Positions 1-7,298 of a stretch of DNA of 36,759 nucleotides are shown here, piece by piece. The stretch spans positions 1 to 36,759 of the forward strand of contig JARIEV010000016.1 in NCBI GenBank assembly GCA_031127225.1, in the 5' to 3' direction. The notes beneath the pieces were generated by a model. It did no database searches and had not been told where the DNA came from. It was given only the letters and a program-made list of their open reading frames with translations. The DNA is from Gemmatimonadota bacterium. Lineage in GTDB: Bacteria > Gemmatimonadota > Gemmatimonadetes > Gemmatimonadales > Gemmatimonadaceae. Position numbers and translations under genes: made by a program. Within the stretch, counting starts at the first letter, position 1. Each line of letters starts with the position of its first letter.

Positions 1-1275
1 GAAGTCGGCCAGCATGCGCAGCTGCTCGGCGGTGAAGAACGACGCCTCGATGCTCCCCAAAATGATCGCGCGATAGCCGAAGAGTTCGTCGCGGCTGGTG
101 GGGAAGCCGCCCAGCAGGTCGAGGCTGTCGCGCACCCCCAGGCGCAGGAACTTGCGTTCGGCGCTGCGCATGAGCCCCACTACCTGTACGGCGCTGTCGT
201 TGGCGACGGCCCGGCGCAGGAAGGCGAATTCAGGGCGCGGCTCGCCTTCCAGATAGAGCACGCGGTCGGGACCGGCGCGTACCTCGAGGCTGGTTTGCCA
301 CTCGTTGTTCTCCGTCACGATCTCGTCCGGCAGCGTGCTCGCGCGCACGGCCAGCCGGTGCACGCCCGGTGGCAACGGCGGCAGACGGAAGCGCAGCGTG
401 GTGAGATCGCCTGCGGCGCCGCTGCGCGCCGCTTCGGTGCGGGCGGCTTCCGTGGCAACGACGCGGCCATCGGCTTCCACCGTGACCGTGACCGGTGTGC
501 GTCCGGCACCACGGAGGCGCACGTCGGCTTCCACCAGGCTCGAGGCGCCGGCGAGGGTGCGACGCGGCGCCTGCACGCGCTCGATGGCGACATCGCGGGC
601 GAATCGTTCCGTGCCCACGCCCACCGTGAACACCGGCACCCGGCGCGCCCGCAGCGCCAGCAGGGCGTCGTCCAAGGCACCGCTGCCGTTGTCCGCGCCG
701 TCGGACACGAGCACGACCCCCGCCAGCGGCATGCCGTTCAGATCGTCGCGTACGTCGGCGAGCGCTTGCGCGAGGTCGGAGCGCGTGCCGTTGGCGGTGA
801 GTGCGCCGGCGCCGGCCACCGGGGACGCCGTGGCCGCGAAGCGGAAGCGGCGCAGTGCGAACTTGTCCGCCAGTGTCTTACTGAGCGGGGCGGTATCGGC
901 GAACAGCTGCTGCACCGCGGCGGTGCGCGTGGCGGCGTCTACGTCGCGGATCCGCATGCTCCGGGAGTCATCCATCACCACCGCGAGCACGTTGCGCTGT
1001 GGGACGGCGCTGGCAATCACGAGCCCCGGGCGCAGCAGACACCCCAGCACCAGCAGCAGGGCCAGCGCGCGCAGCGTCCCCAGGAGCGCGCGGTCGGCCG
1101 GCCGCAACGCGCGCACCCGCGCGTACGCCACGAGCACCGCGGCCACCATACAGACGACCGCTACCGCCACGACCGCCGCCGGCACGACGGGTGCTATCAC
1201 CAGATCCCCCCGTGCGAAGACGCGCGGGGGATACTTGAAGAGGAACGTGGTGACGGATTCGAGCCAGCTTCCCAC
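1..1275 (-). CDS. VWA-domain membrane protein, C-terminus off the window
   Basis: A reading frame on the minus strand is open from the left edge back to a GTG at 1275-1273, giving 425 visible residues; the 3' end is missing. After a short cytoplasmic start come two hydrophobic segments (about residues 26-50 and 66-90), then a von Willebrand A domain. Its metal-ion-dependent adhesion site is intact: DDSRS at about residue 102 (DxSxS) and a second conserved acidic loop, VSDGADN, at about 187-196. A beta-rich region follows (about 240-340), then the start of an alpha/beta domain resembling the class I glutamine-amidotransferase-like domain often fused to these proteins. Role unknown; related proteins are BatA-like membrane proteins. 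It is divergent from the gene at 1561. The start is uncertain because the frame stays open upstream and no clear ribosome site is seen. Confidence 0.75.
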   Translation of the reverse strand, partial: MGSWLESVTTFLFKYPPRVFARGDLVIAPVVPAAVVAVAVVCMVAAVLVAYARVRALRPADRALLGTLRALALLLVLGCLLRPGLVIASAVPQRNVLAVVMDDSRSMRIRDVDAATRTAAVQQLFADTAPLSKTLADKFALRRFRFAATASPVAGAGALTANGTRSDLAQALADVRDDLNGMPLAGVVLVSDGADNGSGALDDALLALRARRVPVFTVGVGTERFARDVAIERVQAPRRTLAGASSLVEADVRLRGAGRTPVTVTVEADGRVVATEAARTEAARSGAAGDLTTLRFRLPPLPPGVHRLAVRASTLPDEIVTENNEWQTSLEVRAGPDRVLYLEGEPRPEFAFLRRAVANDSAVQVVGLMRSAERKFLRLGVRDSLDLLGGFPTSRDELFGYRAIILGSIEASFFTAEQLRMLADF

Positions 1276-1456
1276 GGGCGGGTCGGGGCGGGGACAGGGT
1301 GGGGCGCGCAGGGCCGGCGTACGGCATCGCGTGCCCGACCACGGCACGCGCAGAGATTCGAAGACGCGCGTGTAGACGAGAGTGCACCCGCGCGCGCAGG
1401 GCGTCTACCCCGGAGACGCCGAAACGGCCGCGGCCGTTGGACAGGGGATGAGCCGC

Positions 1457-1485
1457 GTGACGGGCGTGACGACGGTGATTAACAT
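1457..1485 (+). promoter_or_regulatory. Possible sigma-70-like promoter for the Spy-like gene
   Basis: GTGACG at 1457-1462 and TAACAT at 1480-1485 are separated by 17 bases, each matching four of six consensus positions. This would give a leader of about 70 bases. It is a weak match in a GC-rich spacer of 285 bases between divergent genes and is inference only. Confidence 0.22.
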
Positions 1486-1548
1486 CGCGGCAGTGCAGGC
1501 GTCCAATGGGATGAAACGGGCGCCAGTTCGGCGAACGTGGCCTATATC

Positions 1549-1552
1549 GGAG
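1549..1552 (+). promoter_or_regulatory. Ribosome binding site GGAG
   Basis: GGAG lies eight bases before the ATG at 1561. It supports that start. Many other genes in this window lack such a site. Confidence 0.55.
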
Positions 1553-1560
1553 ACTGATCC

Positions 1561-2268
1561 ATGCGCAGCATCATCTCGCGTTCCGTTGCACTCGCCCTAG
1601 CCGTGAGTGCGCTCGTGCCCGCCGTGCTTTCATCGCAGGCTCGTCCCGCGCCGCGCCCGCGCGCGGCCACCGCGCCCGCGTCCGGCGCCACTAGGCCGCA
1701 ACCCGGTCGCGGCGACCGCCCGCAGGGGCCCGGTGCACAGGGCCGCGGACAGCGCGGTCGCGGCGGTCATCCCGCCGCGCTGCTGCTGCGGGCACGGCAG
1801 GCGCTCGAGCTCACGGACGAGCAGGTGACGCGGCTCGAAGCGCTGCAGGCCGCGCCGCAGCCCAAGTCGAACGCCCCCGACCTCATGCGTGCGCGGGCCG
1901 ATCTGATGGAGGCCATGCAGGGCGACGGCAACCTCGCCGGCGCGCGGGCGGCGCTCGACAAGATGAGCCGCGCGCGGAATGAGGCGCTGGTGGCGCGTTT
2001 TAAGGTGCGGCAGGACGTGCGCAGTGTGCTGACGCCGGCGCAAAAGACGAAGGTCGACAACATGCGCCGCGCCCTGCGTGGACGGATGGGCGCCGCCCGT
2101 GCGGGGCGCATGGGGAAGGGCGGCATGCGGCAGGGTGGTGGCCGCATGGGCCCCGGCATGATGCCCCGCATGATGCCCGGCGCGCCGCAGGGTGGCCTAC
2201 AGGGCGCGATGCCGCGGATGCGGCGCGGTGGTGACACCGGCCCGCTGCCGGTTCCGCCCGGCAACTAG
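1561..2268 (+). CDS. Spy/CpxP-like periplasmic protein with Met/Gly/Arg-rich tail
   Basis: 235 residues with a Sec signal peptide (about 1-25). The mature protein starts with a long Pro/Arg/Ala-rich linker. The central part (about 80-175) carries two LTxxQ-type motifs: LTDEQVTRLEAL near 81 and LTPAQKTKVDNM near 159, flanking helices predicted to be alpha-helical. This is the hallmark of the Spy/CpxP/ZraP family of periplasmic chaperones and metal-sensor accessories. The last 60 residues are low complexity, rich in Met, Gly and Arg with repeated GRMG/RMM units, which is not usual for the family and could bind metal or be disordered. A GGAG site precedes the ATG, and a strong terminator follows the stop. 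It is probably a monocistronic gene. Exact client or metal is unknown. Confidence 0.7.
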   Translation: MRSIISRSVALALAVSALVPAVLSSQARPAPRPRAATAPASGATRPQPGRGDRPQGPGAQGRGQRGRGGHPAALLLRARQALELTDEQVTRLEALQAAPQPKSNAPDLMRARADLMEAMQGDGNLAGARAALDKMSRARNEALVARFKVRQDVRSVLTPAQKTKVDNMRRALRGRMGAARAGRMGKGGMRQGGGRMGPGMMPRMMPGAPQGGLQGAMPRMRRGGDTGPLPVPPGN

Positions 2269-2293
2269 CCGCCGCGCACGCCAGCCTGTGATC

Positions 2294-2330
2294 ACCGGGG
2301 CGCCAGTCGATGGCGCCCCGGTCTGTTTTC
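2294..2330 (+). terminator. Rho-independent terminator
   Basis: A perfect 12-base-pair stem, ACCGGGGCGCCA at 2294-2305 and TGGCGCCCCGGT at 2311-2322, with a five-base loop, is followed by CTGTTTTC. It ends transcription of the Spy-like gene and separates it from the peptidase gene at 2417. Confidence 0.8.
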
Positions 2331-2416
2331 ATGGGGGTGGCCTTGCCGGCCGGCCGTCGAGGCCGCCGATTTGCAGGGTGCGGGAATGTTGTGTCCACCG
2401 TTGACCGGGATCTGCC

Positions 2417-4582
2417 GTGCTCCGTTCGTCCGCCCTCCGCCATCTGCCGCGCGCCGTCGCCGTGGCGGCCTCCGTTGCCGTCGCGTCTGTCAGCATGCCG
2501 ACCACGCCACTGGCCGCGCAGCCCGCGTCGCCGGCCTCCGTGTCGTCCGATGGCGCGCTCGCTGAATCCGTGGCGCGGTGGATCGCGCTGGCCGCTCCCC
2601 CCAGTGGGGAGTCACATGCGCTCGACGCCCTGAAGCCGCTCCTGCCGGGGTGGACCCGCGACAGCATGGGCAATCTGGTCCGCCGAGTCGGTCGCGGATC
2701 GCCGCGCCGCATGGTCGCCTGCGCCATGGACGTCCCGGCGTTCGTGGTCAGCGGTATCACCGAGCAGGGCTATGTACGGCTCCATCGTACCGGCGTCGCG
2801 GCCCATCCGCTCTGGGACCAGTTCCACGAGGCGCACCAGCTGCGCATCCTCACCGCCCGCGGTGACGTCACCGGCGTGGTCGCCATCGCCAACGGGCACT
2901 TTTCCCGCCAGCACCGCGGCGACACCACGGTGGTCGGCGTGGACCAGCTCTGGGTCGACGTGGGCACCGGCACGAAAGCGCAGACGGAGGCGCTCGGCAT
3001 CGCCCTGCTCGACCCCGTCGTCGCCGCACGCCCGGTGTGGACGTACGCCGGACACGCTGCCGGCCCGGCGGCCGGGGCGCGGGCCAGCTGCGCCGCCGTG
3101 GCCAGTGCGGGCGCCGCGGCCACGGCCGCCACGCAGCCGGGGGAAACCATCTACGTGCTGTCATCGCAGCGCAGCTTCGGGTGGGTGGGGTTGGCCGCCG
3201 TCGTGGCGCGTGTGGGTCGGCTCGACGCGCTCACGCTGCTCGATGAGGGGCGCGCCACCGGCAGTGCCACCACGGTCCCCGTCGCCCGGCTGGGGGCGCC
3301 GCGCCGCCAGCTCAGCCGCGTGATCGCCTCGACCGGTCTCGACAGCGTGCGGCTCGTGTCCCCGGCGGTCCGCTACGCCGGCTCGCTCGTGGAGTCGATT
3401 GATGGCGCCGCGATCCGGGGGGTGCTGGCGGAAGCCGCGCGCGCCTCGGGGGCGACGGCCGCCCCCGCGCTACTCGCGCCGCCGCTCGACACGGTGCGGG
3501 TCCGCGCGCCGCGCCGCGACGCGTACGACGCCATCGAAAAGACCTTCGTCACCATCGCCGACCTTCCTGGGGTGCCGGGGCATGAATGGCGCGTGCGCGA
3601 GGCCATCACGGCGCTGCTCCCGGCGTGGGCCAAGGCCCGCGCCACGGTGGACAGCGCCGGCAATCTCATCGTGGCCGCTGGCCCCGAGCGTGACACGATC
3701 GCGTTCATCGCGCACATGGATGAGGTGTCGTTCGAGGTGGAAGCGATCGCCCGCGACGGCACCGTGCGGCTGGCGCGGCGCGGCGGGGTGGTCCCCAGCG
3801 CGTGGGAAGGGCAGCCCGCCGCGCTGCACTTTGACCGCACCGGCACGGGGACCGGCGCCGCCGCGGCGCCGGCCTCGTTGCGCGGGGTGTTCGTGCCGCG
3901 CGACTCCGCCCGCGTGAAAGCGCCGGCGGTGAGCACGGCGTGGTTTGGCATGGACTCCGCCGCCCTCGTGGCGGCCGGCGTGCGCGTGGGCAGCGCCGTG
4001 ACCGGCTACAAGCGCGCCGCACGACTCGGCGCCCCCGGTGACGCCGGCACGCGCCTGACCGGCCGTGGCAGCGACGATCGCACCGGCTCCACCGCCCTGC
4101 TGCACGCGGTGCAGCGTCTCGATCCGAACAGGCTGGCGCGCAAGGTGCTGTTCGTGTGGTCGGTGCGCGAGGAAGGCGGCCTGCTGGGCGCCGGGGCGTT
4201 CGGCGCCGAACACGGCCGCTCGCTGCAGCGCGTCTACAGCGTGGACACCTTCGTGTCCTCGGACACGCCGCTCGAAAATCCGGCCTTCGCCTACGCGCCG
4301 CTGGGGCAGGGCTTCGTGTTGCGCGGCCTCGATGACGGCGCCATCTCACCGCCGGCCGAACGGGCCCGGGTGCTGGCCGTGGCGCGGGCGCAGGGGATCC
4401 CGGTCCAGCTGGGCACCACACACGGCTCCACCGACGGATCAGCGATTGCCCCCTACGGCGGCCCCAACGTCGGCCTGTCGTGGCCGGGGCGCTACTCCCA
4501 CACGCCGGGTGAAGTCCTCGACCTGCGCGACGTCGCCGCGCTGGTGCGCATCATCACGGCGCTGGCGGCGGCCCCGCGGTAA
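2417..4582 (+). CDS. Exported double-length M42-type aminopeptidase, first half degenerate
   Basis: 721 residues from a GTG start, with a signal peptide ending PLAA|Q near residue 35. Residues about 370-720 look like a complete M42 (glutamyl aminopeptidase/endoglucanase M) metallopeptidase. The di-zinc ligands and general base expected for the family can be picked out: HMD at 433-435, DDR at 553-555, EE at 585-586, D610 and H695 in YSHTPGE. Residues about 45-330 can be aligned by eye to the same fold (PSGE... then PGVPGHE..., DSMGNLV versus DSAGNLI). In this copy the ligand histidine is alanine (CAMD, A103) and the EE pair appears as RS. It is therefore probably a fused pseudo-peptidase domain. 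Single-domain M42 enzymes are about 350 residues and usually cytoplasmic, so an exported tandem form is unusual. The 3' end overlaps the convergent gene by 29 bases. Confidence 0.8.
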   Translation: MLRSSALRHLPRAVAVAASVAVASVSMPTTPLAAQPASPASVSSDGALAESVARWIALAAPPSGESHALDALKPLLPGWTRDSMGNLVRRVGRGSPRRMVACAMDVPAFVVSGITEQGYVRLHRTGVAAHPLWDQFHEAHQLRILTARGDVTGVVAIANGHFSRQHRGDTTVVGVDQLWVDVGTGTKAQTEALGIALLDPVVAARPVWTYAGHAAGPAAGARASCAAVASAGAAATAATQPGETIYVLSSQRSFGWVGLAAVVARVGRLDALTLLDEGRATGSATTVPVARLGAPRRQLSRVIASTGLDSVRLVSPAVRYAGSLVESIDGAAIRGVLAEAARASGATAAPALLAPPLDTVRVRAPRRDAYDAIEKTFVTIADLPGVPGHEWRVREAITALLPAWAKARATVDSAGNLIVAAGPERDTIAFIAHMDEVSFEVEAIARDGTVRLARRGGVVPSAWEGQPAALHFDRTGTGTGAAAAPASLRGVFVPRDSARVKAPAVSTAWFGMDSAALVAAGVRVGSAVTGYKRAARLGAPGDAGTRLTGRGSDDRTGSTALLHAVQRLDPNRLARKVLFVWSVREEGGLLGAGAFGAEHGRSLQRVYSVDTFVSSDTPLENPAFAYAPLGQGFVLRGLDDGAISPPAERARVLAVARAQGIPVQLGTTHGSTDGSAIAPYGGPNVGLSWPGRYSHTPGEVLDLRDVAALVRIITALAAAPR

Positions 4583-5222
4583 CGGCACGGCGCCAGCGGT
4601 CCACGTCCGCCGGCGTATCGAGATCGAAGGTGCCGTGCGGTAACAGGACGGTGCGGGTCTGCGCCTGCCGCAACAGGGCGCGGGCCCCTTGGTCGCCGTC
4701 GAGGGCGGCCAGCGCCTCCCAGTCGGCGCGCGGCAGGAGCGCCGGAATCCCCCGCACCGGCTCGGCCTCCGCCTTGGCGTCCGCCTTGGCGTCCGGTCCA
4801 GCGTAGGCGGACGCCACCCGCTCGCCACCGGTCGGGGCGGCGTCGATCAGGGCCCGCAGATGCGCGGTCGTCACGCTGGGCATGTCGCAGGAGACGATCA
4901 GGACGGCGTCGATGGAGCCGAATTCGGGCGCCGCCAAGCGTTGAACGCCGCACGCAATCGAGGTCCCCATCCCCCGCTCCCAGTGGCTGTTTTCGACACA
5001 CTGAACAGGCAGCATCGAGACAGCATCACGTACAGCGTGCGCAGAACTCCCCACAATCACCAGCACCGGTGTGCAGCCGGCGTCCAGCAGGGCCCGGGCC
5101 GCACGCTCCACCAGCGTCGCGCCGTCGTCGCGGTGCGCCGTGGCCAGTAACTGCTTCGGCGTACCCAGCCGGCGTGACCCGCCGGCCGCCAGTACCAGCC
5201 CCGCAGCGGGGAGGGCCGCCAC
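4554..5222 (-). CDS. MocA-like molybdenum cofactor nucleotidyltransferase
   Basis: 222 residues. The N-terminus has the nucleotide-binding signature LAAGGSRRLGTPKQLL (about 10-25), followed by the acidic metal site CDMPSV (about 109) and GIPALLP, as in MobA/MocA enzymes that attach CMP or GMP to molybdopterin. It is cytoplasmic and would modify the cofactor delivered to xanthine-dehydrogenase-type enzymes. The start chosen is GTG at 5222, just ahead of the signature. The frame continues open upstream into the end of xdhC, but a GGAGG-like site near 5255 is too far away to decide the start. The gene lies 44 bases after the XdhC-like gene, on the same strand. A short DAKADAKAEAE insert (about 147-157) is encoded by small tandem repeats. 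No molybdoenzyme structural gene is visible nearby. Confidence 0.78.
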   Translation of the reverse strand: MAALPAAGLVLAAGGSRRLGTPKQLLATAHRDDGATLVERAARALLDAGCTPVLVIVGSSAHAVRDAVSMLPVQCVENSHWERGMGTSIACGVQRLAAPEFGSIDAVLIVSCDMPSVTTAHLRALIDAAPTGGERVASAYAGPDAKADAKAEAEPVRGIPALLPRADWEALAALDGDQGARALLRQAQTRTVLLPHGTFDLDTPADVDRWRRAVTAGPPPAP

Positions 5223-5266
5223 GCGGGGGGCCGTTGTTCGGGGCGCCGTCCCCTCCGCCGAGCCGC

Positions 5267-6511
5267 TCAGTGGGCCGCGTCCGTGGCGTCGCGCACGGGA
5301 TCGACCAACACCGGCTCGACCACCGCGGGATCGACCAAGGCCGGGGACGGGGTGCGGGTATGGATCGGGCTCTGGCGTTCCCGCAGAAAGCCCGCCGGGC
5401 GCCCGTGGATCACCGCCTCGATCTCCGCGACCGCCGACAGGGCGATCGAGGCCGGCGTCTCGCCCCCCAGGTCGAGCCCGATCGGGGCGTGCAGCCGGTG
5501 TCGCATGCGGTCGGTCAGGGCCGTGCCCTGCGCGGCGAGCTGCGCCTCCACCGCCGCGAGCAGTTGCGCCGCGCGCTTCCGCGAGCCCAGCACGCCCACA
5601 TACGCCAGCGGGAGCGGCAGCAGTGCCGCCAGCCACGCCGAGTCCACGGCGAACTGATGCGACAGCAGCGCCACGGCGGTGCGCCCGTCGTGCGGCAGCG
5701 CGGCCACGACCGCCGCCAGCGCCGCCGCGTCGTCGGCCCGCACCACCTGCGTGGCCACGCCTGCGGGGAGCGGCAACCCCGCCAGCACCGCCGGCCGGTG
5801 GTCGATCACGGTGACGCCCCACCCCAGCGTCTGCGCAAAGTGCGCGAACGCCTCGGCCCCTCGACCGGCGCCGATCACGTGCAGCGCGATCGGCGCCACG
5901 AGCGGTTCCACGAACAGCTGGGTCGCGGCTCCCGGCCCGTCGTGCAGCACCGCCTGCCCGGTCCGCTGTGCGGTGCTGGCGGCGGCCCCCGCGGCGGCGA
6001 GCATCTCGGGCCCCGCGCTCCACGGCGTCCCGTGCCCGATCGGCCGCCACGTGCCGCCGGACGCCGCTCCCTCGAGCACGGCGCCACTGCGCCCGCTGTC
6101 CCCCTCGAGCACCGTGAGCACGGCGCCGTTGCGGCGCTGCGCGCGGATCGTTTCCACCTCGCCCAGCCACGACGGATCGGGGAGCGGCTCGAGCAGCAGG
6201 TGGGCCACCCCTTCGCAGGCGGCCCCGAAGCCCCAGATGGTCTCGAGATCGGCCTGCAGGTCGTAGGTCAGCCGCACCCCGCGTCCCGACGCGCACACCG
6301 CGGCCGCCCGCGCCGCCACATCCCCCTCCAGGCACCCGCCGCTGATCGCCCCCGCCAGCACGCGCCCCTCAGCGTCCACCAACACCCGGGCCCCCGGCTG
6401 ACGGTACGAACTGCCGTCCACCTGCACCAGCGTGGCCAGGGCGAGCGGCACCGCGGGGCGCGCTGCCTGCGCCATCGCCGCCGCGCGGGCCAGCTCTTGG
6501 AATCCGGTCAC
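5267..6511 (-). CDS. XdhC/CoxI-family molybdoenzyme maturation protein
   Basis: 414 residues from the GTG at 6511. The N-terminal XdhC_CoxI domain shows GSSYRQPGARVLV and the conserved SGGCLEGDV motif with its cysteine, which in the family binds molybdenum cofactor before and after sulfuration. The C-terminal Rossmann domain has GAGRGAEAFAHFA and the closing LGSRKRAAQLL and LDLGGETPASIALS motifs. It is cytoplasmic and is thought to protect sulfurated cofactor and hand it to xanthine-dehydrogenase-type hydrolases. It is probably co-transcribed with the MocA-like gene behind it. An upstream in-frame TTG at 6619 would add 36 residues unlike the family and would run through the tetR promoter, so I rejected it. 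No good ribosome site is visible before the GTG. Confidence 0.82.
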   Translation of the reverse strand: MTGFQELARAAAMAQAARPAVPLALATLVQVDGSSYRQPGARVLVDAEGRVLAGAISGGCLEGDVAARAAAVCASGRGVRLTYDLQADLETIWGFGAACEGVAHLLLEPLPDPSWLGEVETIRAQRRNGAVLTVLEGDSGRSGAVLEGAASGGTWRPIGHGTPWSAGPEMLAAAGAAASTAQRTGQAVLHDGPGAATQLFVEPLVAPIALHVIGAGRGAEAFAHFAQTLGWGVTVIDHRPAVLAGLPLPAGVATQVVRADDAAALAAVVAALPHDGRTAVALLSHQFAVDSAWLAALLPLPLAYVGVLGSRKRAAQLLAAVEAQLAAQGTALTDRMRHRLHAPIGLDLGGETPASIALSAVAEIEAVIHGRPAGFLRERQSPIHTRTPSPALVDPAVVEPVLVDPVRDATDAAH

Positions 6512-6590
6512 GCGGGCGTGACGGTTGAAGGAGACGTCATCGATCCACGTTACCACATGGTGGCAGCGACACAAGAGCCCCGACGCCAGC

Positions 6591-6610
6591 GCAAGCAAGT
6601 ACCCGCTTGC
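6591..6610. promoter_or_regulatory. Palindromic operator, probable TetR-family binding site
   Basis: GCAAGCAAGTACCCGCTTGC reads as GCAAGC-NN-GTAC-NN-GCTTGC, symmetric on both strands except for the two NN pairs. It covers the predicted -35 box of the tetR promoter, the usual place for autorepression. The half-site GCTTGC recurs at 6622-6627 between the -35 and -10 boxes. Confidence 0.6.
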
Positions 6611-6635
6611 TACAAACAACCGCTTGCATTACCAT
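6607..6635 (+). promoter_or_regulatory. Predicted promoter of the tetR-efflux operon, leaderless start
   Basis: TTGCTA (6607-6612), a 17-base spacer and TACCAT (6630-6635) each match four of six consensus positions. Transcription would begin about seven bases past the -10 box, at the A of the ATG at 6642. There is no Shine-Dalgarno sequence before this ATG, which fits a leaderless message. This is inference from spacing. Confidence 0.45.
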
Positions 6636-6641
6636 TTGTCC

Positions 6642-7298
6642 ATGAACGACGACCACCGCCAACGGATCTTACAGGCCGCCGCCCGGGTGTACGCCCTGCA
6701 CGGCTGGCGTGGTGCGACCACCCGCCGCATCGCGGACGAGGCGGGGGTGAACGAAGTGACCCTGTTCCGTCAGTTCGGGTCCAAGGACGCCCTGCTCGAT
6801 CTCATGATGCGCGAAAGTGCCCGCATCGAGAACGACGCGCCCATGCCCCCCGTGCCCGTGGACCCCGAAGAGGAGTTGCTGGCGTGGGTCACGGTGCGCC
6901 ACACCCGCACCACCGCCATGCGGGCCATCGTGCGGCACATGCTCAGCGACGCCGACGAACGCCCCGACGCCGCCGATTGCGCCGCGCATGGACCCAGCGC
7001 GGCGGCGGCCCAACTGAGCGACTACGTGGCGAAGCTGCGCCGCCATGGCTGGCTCGCGGAACAGGGCGAGGCCTCGCCGGTCGAGGTGCGCGCCGCCGTC
7101 ACCATGCTCATGGGGGCCGTGTTCGCCGACGGCATGAACCGCGACATCATGCCCACCATGTTTGCCCAGCCCGTACCGGACACGTTACGGGCCTATGTCC
7201 GCATCTTCCTGCGCGGGCTCGGGGCGTTGCAGGAACCTGTCTCCCGTGCTGACCGTACGGCTGATGACGTCGTCCACTCCACTTCCGATTCCGCATGA
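6642..7298 (+). CDS. TetR-family transcriptional regulator of the efflux operon
   Basis: 218 residues. The N-terminal TetR helix-turn-helix is clear: RILQAAARVYALHGWRGATT, then RRIADEAGVNEVTLFRQFGS and KDALLDLM (about residues 7-55). The remaining alpha-helical region would be the ligand-binding and dimer domain; its ligand cannot be read from sequence. The ATG at 6642 places the DNA-binding domain at the very N-terminus; the frame is open further upstream but that part is unlike the family and would cover the promoter. Its stop overlaps the start of the next gene (ATGA), so it is the first gene of the pump operon rather than divergent from it, and is expected to repress both itself and the pump. 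A matching palindrome lies upstream. Confidence 0.87.
   Translation: MNDDHRQRILQAAARVYALHGWRGATTRRIADEAGVNEVTLFRQFGSKDALLDLMMRESARIENDAPMPPVPVDPEEELLAWVTVRHTRTTAMRAIVRHMLSDADERPDAADCAAHGPSAAAAQLSDYVAKLRRHGWLAEQGEASPVEVRAAVTMLMGAVFADGMNRDIMPTMFAQPVPDTLRAYVRIFLRGLGALQEPVSRADRTADDVVHSTSDSA

Noticed and set aside
295-1482. Long open frame on the plus strand opposite the VWA gene
   Set aside because: Arg/His/Gly-rich composition with no family motif; it is the shadow of the minus-strand VWA reading frame, whose translation has clear domain motifs.
6512-6619. TTG-initiated N-terminal extension of XdhC
   Set aside because: Adds 36 residues before the conserved domain and would overlap the tetR promoter and operator.
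5069-7252. Plus-strand open frame of over 700 codons
   Set aside because: Composition is dominated by Arg, His, Pro and Gly, and it lies across xdhC, the divergent promoter and tetR, all of which have recognisable products.
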